Both the position numbers and the translations under genes were made by a program. The notes under the pieces were generated by a model. That model did not search any database. It was not told the DNA's origin and saw only the letters and a program-made list of their open reading frames with translations. Positions 5,810 to 13,348 of a DNA stretch of 23,021 nucleotides are shown here, piece by piece; positions within the stretch are counted from its first letter, which is position 1, and the number at the start of each line of letters is the position of its first letter. This DNA is from a virus. The DNA lies in the IMG/VR virus record IMGVR_UViG_3300024262_000257, positions 1 to 23,021 of that record; one strand, 5' to 3'.

Positions 5810-6610
5810 TTAGTTTGGATCAACTACACCAGATGGTAAGTAATATTGAATTCTGACTCCAGCAGCTCCGCCAGTTACGCCAGACGCTGCAGCATATCCG
5901 CCGCCGCCCCCTGATTGATCAGAAGTTGCGTTCGCGCCATTTGCAACTCCGCCGCCACCGCCGCCTTGTGAATTTTTATCGGCCCCTAGACCTCGCCCGC
6001 CACGACCGCTGTACCCTGTTCCGCCTGCCCCGCCAGAAACATAGTTAATACCAGTGTCGTCACTTTCGCGTCCAGCACCACCTTGTCCACCGCACGACCC
6101 AACGCCAATTATCGTTGACGCTATAGTAAAGCCGCCACCGTCTCCACCTCCGCCGCCAAGACCCCCGGCGCCACCGGCCAGGCCAGTAAGGACAGAGTTG
6201 AAGTCAGCAGTCGTTGAAATAGTTATCGCATAGGAGACGCCTGGAACGACTTGAACCTCTGCAAACGCAGCGCCGCCGCCACCGCCGCCACCATAGTAGT
6301 TAGACGTTGATCCTGCCCCGCCTGCCCCGCAGACTAAAACATATGCGGTTGTAACTTCGTCGGGTGCCTCCCATGTATCAGTAGAAGAATACTCTTGCGT
6401 CGTTACTGTTCCCTGATTGAGAACTGCTCCCCTGATGTAAACGCTGCTAAACGGGTATGAAGATGTTCCGGCATCGCCCGCCCCTGCCTCTGGAACGCCA
6501 GACGCATTTCTAGGTACAATGTCACCAATTAAAGCTTCTTTATATTGGTTAGGGTCGGTAACGTTTATTACTTCGCCGTTCGATTTTGTTACTAGGTTAT
6601 TTGTGCCCAT
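5810..6610 (-). CDS. Glycine-rich tail-tip adhesin
   Basis: The 266-residue protein has a non-repetitive N-terminal ~75 residues. A 'TWEAPDEVTTAYVLVCGAGG' entry follows, the typical start of the phage glycine-rich domain (xF-x-P-x-GVT-x-v-x-v-x-x-x-GGGGGG). Residues ~98-250 contain at least seven runs of four to eight glycines (YYGGGGGGGAAF, LGGGGGDGGG, QGGGGGGV, SGGGGGY). In the T-even-type adhesin gp38 of Salmonella phage S16, such runs form polyglycine-II helices that present variable receptor-binding loops. The same role is likely here. It starts at a TAATG overlap with the upstream tail gene and lies beside the long fibre gene, so it probably works at the tail tip. Confidence 0.75.
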   Translation of the reverse strand: MGTNNLVTKSNGEVINVTDPNQYKEALIGDIVPRNASGVPEAGAGDAGTSSYPFSSVYIRGAVLNQGTVTTQEYSSTDTWEAPDEVTTAYVLVCGAGGAGSTSNYYGGGGGGGAAFAEVQVVPGVSYAITISTTADFNSVLTGLAGGAGGLGGGGGDGGGFTIASTIIGVGSCGGQGGAGRESDDTGINYVSGGAGGTGYSGRGGRGLGADKNSQGGGGGGVANGANATSDQSGGGGGYAAASGVTGGAAGVRIQYYLPSGVVDPN

Positions 6611-7833
6611 TATACTTCCCTTAATTTGAAAGTAACCTCTTGCATTTTGAGGTTAACTGTTATTCCTATGATCTTAAATCTTTCGTCTCGATCTATTGTT
6701 AGTGAAAATTCTGTGAATGGATATTTGTCTGTTCCATATTTTGCTACACCATAAAGCGGTAATACGTTGTCGCCAATTGCTATGCTTGTAGAAGGATAAT
6801 CAACGCTGATCTTGTCAAGCTGGTCAAGCTGAATTGTATCAATATCCCATAATCCCTTTAGATCAAACTCTACCTTAGGTATTCCGAACTCACCTATCAA
6901 GTTGTCTAGTATTGCTTGCCTGGTAGTGTTATTGGTTACAAAGCCATAAGAAATTTCTTTTTTTCTAACTCCATAATCATCAATAGAGCTTGTGTTTCTT
7001 GCGACTAGACTTGTACCTTCCCACGTCCATAAGTTGAAGGTTCTGTTCATTCCGTTTTTGTAGTTTGTTATATTCGCTATATTTTCTATGCCTCTTGGGC
7101 TTGCTTGACCATAGAAAGTATAAATTAACTCAGTAGACTCGTCTCTTGATTTAACATAAACAACATCATCTTCTATCACCAGCACTGAATTGGATGCCGC
7201 CAAAAGATCGTCCAAAACCTCTTTAACTGTCCCGTTCTCGAAGTCAGAAACATCATCAATCACGAAGTTTAGGTCAGGGTCTATATTGGCTAGGGTGACC
7301 GTTAACAATGTTGTTATTTCCGTTTGATCTAGTATGTCAAAAATTGCTTGCTTGACAGTATCGGTATTCACCGGAGCACCGCTTGGTATCTCGACCGCTT
7401 CAAATATCGACGCTCTTCCGAGAACATTAAACGTAATTAAATTAGTTTCAACGTTTATGGTTGTTGCCTTGTCTTCTAAAATTCCTTCGTAAAATATTTC
7501 TTGTGGACCTAAAATAGCTTCTCCGCAAATTGCCGAGCCTAAAATTGGTTCATATTCGCCAAAAAGCCAGGTTACTCTTACTAGTGTACCTGCCCTTCTA
7601 TAATTGAACATGCTTGTCAGTGAGCCGACATCATTATAAGAGCCAGATTGATTATTTAGCTTCATTGAGAATGATGAGTTAGTAAAAACGCCAGTATCGA
7701 AGTCGCTTCCGTCTAGCTTTTGAGTTATTGACCCGATTGTATCCTCGGAAACATCAGCAGTTACGTCTATAAAATCGTCCTGATATGTTCCATCAGTCTT
7801 AAATGGTTTAATAAATACTTTAATAGCTCCCAT
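6610..7833 (-). CDS. Tail hub or tail-associated protein (Tal-like)
   Basis: The 407-residue protein lies directly after the distal tail-like gene, the usual place of the tail hub/Tal protein of siphoviruses. It is mainly β-structured, with an N-terminal FIKPFKTDGTYQDDFIDVTA and a central ILVIEDDV-type strand pattern (NSVLVIEDDVVYVKSR) as in gp27/hub-like domains. Another conserved-looking patch is LNNQSGSYNDVGSLTS. I see no catalytic peptidase or lysozyme domain. It starts with a TAATG overlap. The hub assignment depends largely on gene order. Confidence 0.6.
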   Translation of the reverse strand: MGAIKVFIKPFKTDGTYQDDFIDVTADVSEDTIGSITQKLDGSDFDTGVFTNSSFSMKLNNQSGSYNDVGSLTSMFNYRRAGTLVRVTWLFGEYEPILGSAICGEAILGPQEIFYEGILEDKATTINVETNLITFNVLGRASIFEAVEIPSGAPVNTDTVKQAIFDILDQTEITTLLTVTLANIDPDLNFVIDDVSDFENGTVKEVLDDLLAASNSVLVIEDDVVYVKSRDESTELIYTFYGQASPRGIENIANITNYKNGMNRTFNLWTWEGTSLVARNTSSIDDYGVRKKEISYGFVTNNTTRQAILDNLIGEFGIPKVEFDLKGLWDIDTIQLDQLDKISVDYPSTSIAIGDNVLPLYGVAKYGTDKYPFTEFSLTIDRDERFKIIGITVNLKMQEVTFKLREV

Positions 7834-8636
7834 TATCTAACCACTTCCACTAAATTAAGGGTTTGTTTTGTCCCAAGACTATAAATACCCTTTTGCCATT
7901 CAGGCTTATACTCGTCGGTTGGTCGCATCCTGAAAATATCCTTACGCCGATATCCCTTGGCAGCAAAAGTAAATTGATCTTCATCGCCTCCGCATAACCA
8001 AACCTCGACACCATTTCTATTCAAGTAAATGTTTTGGACTAACTCTAGATCAGTTGCATCATTGAAATTATCAATTGAAAGCTTGCATTGAAATGACCCA
8101 ACGCCCTCAGTTAATGAGATTTTCCCAGATAGCATCTTGGTTTTTTTCTTGTTGGTTGAATTGGTCGGAGATTTTATAACAGGAAACCCGCTGAACTGCC
8201 CGAATAATTTAGTAATTAGGATTCGCTTAATAAACTTGTCATCATTGGCAGTTTGGGTGCCACTAATCACAATTCTAATAGCTGTCGTATCTACTTCCGT
8301 GAATGTAATTTCAGTTACGTCTTCGTCCTCAGCCGTTTCGGTGTGCTTGGTATCGTAGGTGGACCCATTGAATGTTGCTACCGTAAAGCTTTTAAGATTA
8401 TGACCGACTAATAAAATGCTTGAGACTGGCTGGCTGTCACCAATCGAAATATCAATTTGCGTTCCTGCCGCATCGGTTGAGTCCGTTGTTATCCATGCAC
8501 TATTGAGATCACGATTCCTCATGTAATCTACAATGTCGGATCCGGTGCTTGTGGCCACCGCGTCTGTAATTGTTATGGCCGCATTGCCGTTCAATAGGTC
8601 TACATAATTAGCTTCAAATATTTTGATCCTGCTCAT
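7833..8636 (-). CDS. Distal tail-like protein with discoidin-type domain
   Basis: This 267-residue protein follows the tape measure gene in an ATGA overlap, the standard place of the distal tail protein (Dit). Residues about 45-145 form a discoidin/F5-8C-like β-sandwich: AWITTDSTDAAGTQIDIS, then VSSILLVGHNLKSFTV, then AIRIVISG and IKRILITKLFG. Residues 165-267 form a second β-domain (LSGKISLTEGVGSFQCKL, with EVWLCGGDEDQFTF). A lectin-like insert in a tail ring protein suits host-surface contact. It could also be a minor tail protein rather than Dit itself. Confidence 0.6.
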   Translation of the reverse strand: MSRIKIFEANYVDLLNGNAAITITDAVATSTGSDIVDYMRNRDLNSAWITTDSTDAAGTQIDISIGDSQPVSSILLVGHNLKSFTVATFNGSTYDTKHTETAEDEDVTEITFTEVDTTAIRIVISGTQTANDDKFIKRILITKLFGQFSGFPVIKSPTNSTNKKKTKMLSGKISLTEGVGSFQCKLSIDNFNDATDLELVQNIYLNRNGVEVWLCGGDEDQFTFAAKGYRRKDIFRMRPTDEYKPEWQKGIYSLGTKQTLNLVEVVR

Positions 8637-10405
8637 AAGCTGCCCGTCCCTAGTGCTCGTCTTTGAATGACTGTTGCTTCAATTGCATCGCCAAATAAGC
8701 TATCATTTATTGTAATGTTTACGTCTAAGCTTTGTCCACCCCCGCCATTCGCTATTTCGAAAAGCTCTGCTTGTTGGCCAGCGTTTAAATACATTTCTCC
8801 GGTTTTCGCAGTAACTAATTGATCATCTGGTCCGCTGGTCGCCCCGTTAAACCCACCGATAACACCACCTTCTGCAAATCCTTTGATGCCTGCTAGCTTT
8901 CCTGCCTGTGTTGCCATTGCTGCCGCTGCTAATCCGCCGAATATGCCGCCTAAGATTGGTCCACCAACTCCGGTTCCATATCTGTACGCAGAACCTACCG
9001 CCACCGGAGTGTCCTGTGCTATTTTTAAAAGACCGTAGGCTTTGCCAGCCGCCGCTAGCGCTCCGAAGTTACTATTGGCAAGAACTTGCATTGAGTTACC
9101 AAAGCTCTTTTCGTCGTCTAGTTTCTTCTTTTTAGCAGCCTTATCGATCATTGCCCGTGCTTTTTCGTGCTCGCCTTTGGCCTCTAATTCTGCAGCGTCT
9201 CTTAATATCTTGGCCTCTGCTTCCTCTGCAGCCGCTGCCGCGCTGTTAGTAAAAAGCCTCCCCAGAAACCCCTTCTGCCCCTCTTCCTCGGTCCTGTATC
9301 CATCAACCGTCAACTGCTTCTTGGCTTCGTTAAATTCTGCAAGCTGGGCTAGTTTTAGTTTCTGAGCCTCTAGCACTCGGGTAGTCTCATTCGCCGCTAC
9401 TTTTTTCTTGAATTCGTCACTATTTAGATACTCTTCTTTTACTTTCGCGTTATATAGCTCTTGTAATCTAGCGGCCTCTGTTAACATGGCATCAAGATAC
9501 TTGGTCCCGGAAATACCGAAATAGCCCTTTTTGTTTGCCCTGCTAGCGACCTTTGCATCTTGTTCGGCTAGCTTTATGTTTATTTCGTCGAGGTCTTTCT
9601 TTATCTCCGCCGCGCTCTTAGATTCTGCAGCATCAGCAAACATTTTTGCTAAGCCATCCGCCGCGACTTTTGCGCCTTTTGTCAGCTTTAGCAGTGATGG
9701 AAGAACTATCTTACCAATTGATTCGGCGATGTCTCCAAGCGTGTTTGTTAATTGGGTCATTGAACCAGAACCTTTGGCAGCGGCTTTAGCGGCTCCGCCA
9801 AATTGTTGTTCAAGTTCTTTTAAAATTATTGCCTGCGCTCTTGCAGTGTCTCCGCCAGCCTGATGAGCCTTAATAAGGTCTTTTTGTTGCTTAGTAAACG
9901 TGATCCCAACGCGAGACAGCGCCGCAATCCCGGCAGTTGGATCATTCAGTGCCTTTCCTAATTGAATAGCAGAGCTTTTTAAATCTTGCCCCATCGCCTG
10001 GGACATGTCTAGCATAGCCTCGGTCGCCCGTGGAAATGTTTCTGAGCCAATATTCCTAAATGTTAACAATAGGCTCTGGCCACCGATGATAGCCTCGTCC
10101 CCGAAAGTGGTCACTTCCTGGAGTGCTGACGCCATGTTGAACAGCTCTTGAGACGTTAAGCCAGCCGCATATCCAGTGGCCTTGAGTGCCTGTTTTAGCC
10201 CTATCTCAGCCTGCTCCTGCACCTTATATGCGTTGATAACGGCATGAATACCAGCCGCCATTGCAGCGATTCCAACGCCTGCAGCGAGTGCAGCTTGCTT
10301 GCCAGTAACGCCTAATTTCTTAGCTTTCTTAGTTGACGTATCTAGGTTCTTGTCTAGTTTGGTTGTGTCAGCTTCGACGCCAATTATAATTTTATCATCA
10401 GCCAT
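8633..10405 (-). CDS. Tail tape measure protein
   Basis: The 590-residue protein is long, helical and alanine-rich, and it is the only gene of this kind after the chaperone pair. Residues 1-35 are charged (KIIIGVEADTTKLDKNLDTS). A hydrophobic segment lies at 37-58 (AALAAGVGIAAMAAGIH) and another near 455-485 (GPILGGIFGGLAAAAMATQA). The end has the common tape-measure signature KGFAEGGVIGG, then SGPDDQLVTAKTGEMYLNAG. A central coiled coil spans about 255-440. At roughly 0.15 nm per residue, as in other siphoviruses, it predicts a tail near 90 nm. The start has AAAGGA 6 nt upstream and overlaps the end of the frameshifted chaperone by 8 nt. Confidence 0.92.
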   Translation of the reverse strand: MADDKIIIGVEADTTKLDKNLDTSTKKAKKLGVTGKQAALAAGVGIAAMAAGIHAVINAYKVQEQAEIGLKQALKATGYAAGLTSQELFNMASALQEVTTFGDEAIIGGQSLLLTFRNIGSETFPRATEAMLDMSQAMGQDLKSSAIQLGKALNDPTAGIAALSRVGITFTKQQKDLIKAHQAGGDTARAQAIILKELEQQFGGAAKAAAKGSGSMTQLTNTLGDIAESIGKIVLPSLLKLTKGAKVAADGLAKMFADAAESKSAAEIKKDLDEINIKLAEQDAKVASRANKKGYFGISGTKYLDAMLTEAARLQELYNAKVKEEYLNSDEFKKKVAANETTRVLEAQKLKLAQLAEFNEAKKQLTVDGYRTEEEGQKGFLGRLFTNSAAAAAEEAEAKILRDAAELEAKGEHEKARAMIDKAAKKKKLDDEKSFGNSMQVLANSNFGALAAAGKAYGLLKIAQDTPVAVGSAYRYGTGVGGPILGGIFGGLAAAAMATQAGKLAGIKGFAEGGVIGGFNGATSGPDDQLVTAKTGEMYLNAGQQAELFEIANGGGGQSLDVNITINDSLFGDAIEATVIQRRALGTGSL

Positions 10406-10622
10406 TCTTAGTCCTTTCAGAAAATGCCTTGGCTATCGCGTCCTCTTTAGACTTATCAAGCGTAGGCTTTTCAGTATTACCAAACTTTCTTTTACCAATA
10501 GCTAAAAGTAATTCGTTAACTTCTTTAGTCGTGAGAGATAAAACCTTGTCTTTTGTCCAACTGTATTCACTAGCAAATAGGTCAAAAATTTCGTACCAAT
10601 TTATTTCTTCTGTTTTTTCACT
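10398..10622 (-). CDS. Tail assembly chaperone, T part reached by -1 frameshift
   Basis: This frame has no start of its own and is entered from the gene before it. After a -1 slip on the A-run, reading continues at 10622 for 74 residues (SEKTEEINWYEIFDLFASEY and on), up to TGA at 10398, 8 nt inside the tape measure gene. The text WYEIFDLFASEYSWTKDKVL then LTTKEVNELLLAIGKR fits the helical T-domain of lambda-like GT chaperones. The fusion would be 201 residues (127 + 74). In lambda, G and GT together hold the tape measure protein and guide tube assembly. Confidence 0.85.
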   Translation of the reverse strand, partial: SEKTEEINWYEIFDLFASEYSWTKDKVLSLTTKEVNELLLAIGKRKFGNTEKPTLDKSKEDAIAKAFSERTKNG

Positions 10623-11002
10623 TTTTTTTTATCCATAACGGGGCGACTAAACCCCATTAGCTCATTAAAAGCGAGTAACATATCTATTTTTTCCATTGGT
10701 CGAGTAACTTTTTGAGCTAACTTCTGCCAGCCACCAAACATAACTACACTTGTTTCGCCGTTCTCGTCTGTAGATTCGACCGAGGTAGCAGCGAAAGGTG
10801 TTTTATCTTCTAGCTGATTGTAGACTATTCGACATAATGCACTTAGATCGATGTTAGTTTCGTTAAATAACTCTGGTAATCTGTCGCCAAATTCTCTGGT
10901 TATAAAAGTTTCATCTAATAAGTTAATGGGTCGTAGTTTATATTCAACGCCCTTTAGTTTAAACTTAATATCTGATACAACATCTTCTAATTTCTTGGTC
11001 AT
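10601..11002 (-). CDS. Tail assembly chaperone, G part
   Basis: The 133-residue acidic-to-basic protein lies between the tail tube and tape measure genes, the fixed position of the lambda gpG-like chaperone. It begins MTKKLEDVVSDIKFKLKGVE, has PINLLDETFITREFG and ends in a lysine cluster (MDKKKVKKQKK). The stop TAA follows a run of nine A residues in frame (AAA AAA AAA), where a fraction of ribosomes would slip to make the longer GT form. The protein is expected to be cytoplasmic and absent from the finished virion. Confidence 0.85.
   Translation of the reverse strand: MTKKLEDVVSDIKFKLKGVEYKLRPINLLDETFITREFGDRLPELFNETNIDLSALCRIVYNQLEDKTPFAATSVESTDENGETSVVMFGGWQKLAQKVTRPMEKIDMLLAFNELMGFSRPVMDKKKVKKQKK
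10622..10630 (-). promoter_or_regulatory. Slippery A9 site for programmed -1 frameshifting
   Basis: The minus strand reads ATG GAT AAA AAA AAA GTG. The nine A residues contain A AAA AAA in the zero frame followed by G, which lets both tRNA-Lys re-pair after a one-base backward slip. In the -1 frame the ribosome escapes the nearby zero-frame TAA and reads 74 more codons to the tape measure gene. The position between G and tape measure genes makes chance unlikely. Confidence 0.8.
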
Positions 11003-11017
11003 ATGATCTCACAAGTT

Positions 11018-11040
11018 AAAGGGGACTTTCATCCCCCTTA
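11018..11040 (-). terminator. Hairpin after the tail tube gene (attenuator-like)
   Basis: On the minus strand AAGGGGGA and TCCCCTT (plus-strand arms 11032-11039 and 11019-11025) form a G-C-rich stem with a six-base loop and one bulged base. It begins 3-4 nt after the tail tube stop codon. The following T-run (TTTAACTT) is weak. It may lower expression of the chaperone and tape measure genes relative to the abundant tube protein, or protect the 3' end of the tube mRNA. Confidence 0.5.
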
Positions 11041-11042
11041 GT

Positions 11043-11891
11043 TTACTTAATCATTCTCGCGCTGAAAACCCCTAATCTATCAGAATCATAACTTGCTTTA
11101 GCAGTTATTGACATTTCAGACCAGTCACTTTCAGTAAAAACAATTGGCATCCCTATGCTTTTTAGCTTGAATATGTCCAACTCGAAAATTTCTGATCCAG
11201 CGCCAGATCCTTGCTTTTGTGCGTACAAATAACAGCCAAAGTATGGGAATGTATCAGATAGTCCGCCTACAGTTACGCTAGAAACGCTTGTTGCATCTTC
11301 AGATACGACGCTAAATTGCGCAGTATGGCCAGTAACGAAGGCTATGGTTCCAGATCCTTTCGTAAATTTGATCCCTGCGAGATTAGCATCTGCTGCGGAG
11401 ATGTCAATTGATCCGACCTTCAATGTGTCAGAATCAGTTAAAGTAATTCCATCAATGTCGCTTGAAATATAAACGTCAGCGGTATCGGCAGCGGTTGCAA
11501 CGACAGTGTAAATGCCTGTTGAAAGTCCAGTTGCTGGGCTGGCAATAGAAACGGATGCGATTCCAGTTGTTCCCGAAAGAACGCTTGTTCCGTACTTATT
11601 AACCAATGTTCCCGCAGACCCTACGGTCATTGCAGCCACAGACGGCGCCTTTCCCATAAAGATTTCGTATAGAAAATCAGGATATTCTTTTATGGAAAGT
11701 GAAAGTTCTGCGGTAATTTTTCCGTCAGCTACATTCCATGGGTACTTGGAAGATCCTGCCGTAAGTTCAATTACTTCTCCCGAAAGTGAAAACTCCCCCG
11801 ATGCGATAATTGGCGTGTGCCCATAAACTTGTCCTGTCGTAATGTCGTATGGCGCAAAACTGTGGATGCCGAAGACTGTTCTATTACTCAT
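11043..11891 (-). CDS. Major tail tube protein
   Basis: The 282-residue protein has a strong ribosome site (AGGAGG, about 5 nt upstream of the ATG) and lies between the tail terminator-like gene and the chaperones, as tube proteins do. It is β-rich: GEFSLSGEVIELTAGSSKYP and ITAELSLSIKEYPDFLYEIF are typical of the tube-protein N-terminal half, and DWSEMSITAKASYDSDRLG of the end. Residues about 88-205 (GTSVLSGTTGIASV to VTGHTAQFSVVSED) look like an inserted small β-domain, perhaps an Ig-like surface knob on the tube. The protein is longer than the roughly 200-residue norm because of it. Confidence 0.8.
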   Translation of the reverse strand: MSNRTVFGIHSFAPYDITTGQVYGHTPIIASGEFSLSGEVIELTAGSSKYPWNVADGKITAELSLSIKEYPDFLYEIFMGKAPSVAAMTVGSAGTLVNKYGTSVLSGTTGIASVSIASPATGLSTGIYTVVATAADTADVYISSDIDGITLTDSDTLKVGSIDISAADANLAGIKFTKGSGTIAFVTGHTAQFSVVSEDATSVSSVTVGGLSDTFPYFGCYLYAQKQGSGAGSEIFELDIFKLKSIGMPIVFTESDWSEMSITAKASYDSDRLGVFSARMIK

Positions 11892-11899
11892 GTTTCCTC

Positions 11900-12343
11900 C
11901 TAATGAAACTCGTTGTATTTTAGTTCAAAATCAACGGTCGTTGTTAAATATTTAATCTTCTCAACCTCAAGAAGCGTTATGCCGCTATCACCTGAAAAAT
12001 CTACATTTGTTACTGATTGTTTTAAGCTTGGATCTGTTTTTATTGCCTTAACAAGTGCCAGCGATTCAGTGAATAATACCTTTTCGGTTGCTACTCTTGA
12101 GGATGACTGAAGATCTGTGTCATATATTCGCTTAGTTAATTTAACCGATACTGATCTTGATGCCGTTACTGCTACATTGTATCCAAGAGCAATTACGTCA
12201 GCACTACCAGCAATAACTCCATAACCATTTTTAAGATAAACATCAGTGTTGTCAGTTAGCTCGTATGGATTAGGTAGTATGGTTTTTGTATCATACGCCG
12301 TTTCGATAACTGTTCTTATATAAGCTAGTATCTCGTTAATCAT
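11900..12343 (-). CDS. Tail terminator or completion-like protein
   Basis: The 147-residue protein is encoded immediately upstream of the tail tube gene, the place of the tail terminator (lambda gpU type). It has a helix at the start (MINEILAYIRTVIETAYDTK), then strands (YGVIAGSADVIALGYNVAVTASRSVSVKL), a helix, and strands at the end (YLTTTVDFELKYNEFH). That αβ order fits the terminator fold. The start ATG overlaps the previous stop (ATGA). Sequence alone does not prove the family. Confidence 0.6.
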   Translation of the reverse strand: MINEILAYIRTVIETAYDTKTILPNPYELTDNTDVYLKNGYGVIAGSADVIALGYNVAVTASRSVSVKLTKRIYDTDLQSSSRVATEKVLFTESLALVKAIKTDPSLKQSVTNVDFSGDSGITLLEVEKIKYLTTTVDFELKYNEFH

Positions 12344-13137
12344 CTTATTAGCTTCCCTTGTGATGCTGATCTCTCGCCAGCGTCCGCTCTACCGTCACCA
12401 TTTAGATCAATAGCTGGCTTAACTGTTTTTAATCGAGCATAAAACTCTTTCTTGGCAGCTTCTTTTTGATCGATATAAGCGTCGCCTAATTCATTAAATA
12501 TCATTGCAGCTACTTTTTGAACCGCTGCCGGCCGGTAGTCAGTTCTTAAAAGTAATTGGCTATCGTCCTGGATGAGCTCTCTTGACTGCAATTCATTGAT
12601 GATAATCTCTGAAGCCCTTACATGTTTATTCATATAATCAGTAACGCCAAGAGCTGTCTTTACTCCGGTTGTTGTTAAGTCGTAGAACTCATCTTCTAAG
12701 TCTTCGTCCTTGCTAAACAAGCTACCAATCCAATTGATTTCTAACCCGTCAGTAATTCCAGTAAATGTGATTTTAGTCCAATACCTACCAAAGATTCTAA
12801 TGTCATCGAAATCTGTCGCTGCTGTCATATCGTCGGTGTCTACTCGACTCCATCCCTCGTCTGGGTCCGGTGTCCAATGTAAGAAACCTGATTGCGTTGC
12901 GCCATATGTTTCATCGATCTTGTCGGCAACCTCTGAAAATTCTGATCCATCCCATAATTCAATTTTATAAGATCGAGCCGAAGTCTCCGGTGTTGTTATA
13001 TCGAAATAGATATGATTCATTTTATACAATGAGCTTATATATAAGGCTTTAGTGTCGTCAGCTATCGTGACTGTGTTGCCGTGATAGTCGTTGAGCTCTC
13101 TTGTGTGGTCAGTTGTTCCTAATATTATTCTATTCAT
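12340..13137 (-). CDS. Head-tail connector-like protein with EF-hand loop
   Basis: The 265-residue protein has two parts. Residues 1-145 form a β-sandwich (ALYISSLYKMNHIYFDITT, SYKIELWDG, FGRYWTKITFTG). Residues 155-235 are helical (HVRASEIIINELQSRELI and further), like gp6/gp15-type connector or adaptor proteins of the neck. At 244-255 lies D-L-N-G-D-G-R-A-D-A-G-E, a perfect calcium-binding EF-hand/dockerin loop with ligands at positions 1, 3, 5, 9 and 12. It overlaps neighbours on both sides (8 and 4 nt). The connector call rests on location and helix pattern. A structural neck protein of another type is possible. Confidence 0.55.
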   Translation of the reverse strand: MNRIILGTTDHTRELNDYHGNTVTIADDTKALYISSLYKMNHIYFDITTPETSARSYKIELWDGSEFSEVADKIDETYGATQSGFLHWTPDPDEGWSRVDTDDMTAATDFDDIRIFGRYWTKITFTGITDGLEINWIGSLFSKDEDLEDEFYDLTTTGVKTALGVTDYMNKHVRASEIIINELQSRELIQDDSQLLLRTDYRPAAVQKVAAMIFNELGDAYIDQKEAAKKEFYARLKTVKPAIDLNGDGRADAGERSASQGKLIR

Positions 13138-13348
13138 TTTCGCTCCATGCGCTACCTTTTACTATTTCTAATATTTTAGCATGTGTAAACTTAGTATAAC
13201 CATACATTGAATTTGGAAATTGCACAGGGAATTTTAATATTGCAATGGCGCCATCTAGAGAATATCTAATGCTGGATGCGTTCATGCACGACTCGCCAAC
13301 CATATCCTGTGTTATTTCTTCCGTTATTAAGACACAATAAGTTATCAT
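13130..13348 (-). CDS. Small 'TQDM' domain protein, third copy
   Basis: The 72-residue protein begins MITYCVLITEEITQDMVGES, matching the start of two neighbouring genes (YFVVDRADLTQDM and YYVILKADLTQEM). It also shares the later pattern of a strand-forming DG-x-x-x-IL-KF/Y stretch and a FxxY/YxxF patch. It lacks the linked lectin module of its neighbour. Function is unknown. Being flanked by overlapping neck genes, it is likely a virion or assembly protein. Starts at an ATGA overlap. Confidence 0.6.
   Translation of the reverse strand: MITYCVLITEEITQDMVGESCMNASSIRYSLDGAIAILKFPVQFPNSMYGYTKFTHAKILEIVKGSAWSENE

Noticed and set aside
8908-9863. Plus-strand open frames inside the tape measure gene
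   Set aside because: They are antisense shadows of the long helical minus-strand gene, with Ser/Ala/Leu-rich text and no ribosome sites.
10622-10630. A9 run as a sequencing error that splits one gene
   Set aside because: Both the short G form and the fused form are expected for this gene position, and the -1 frame is open right up to the tape measure gene; programmed slippage explains it better.
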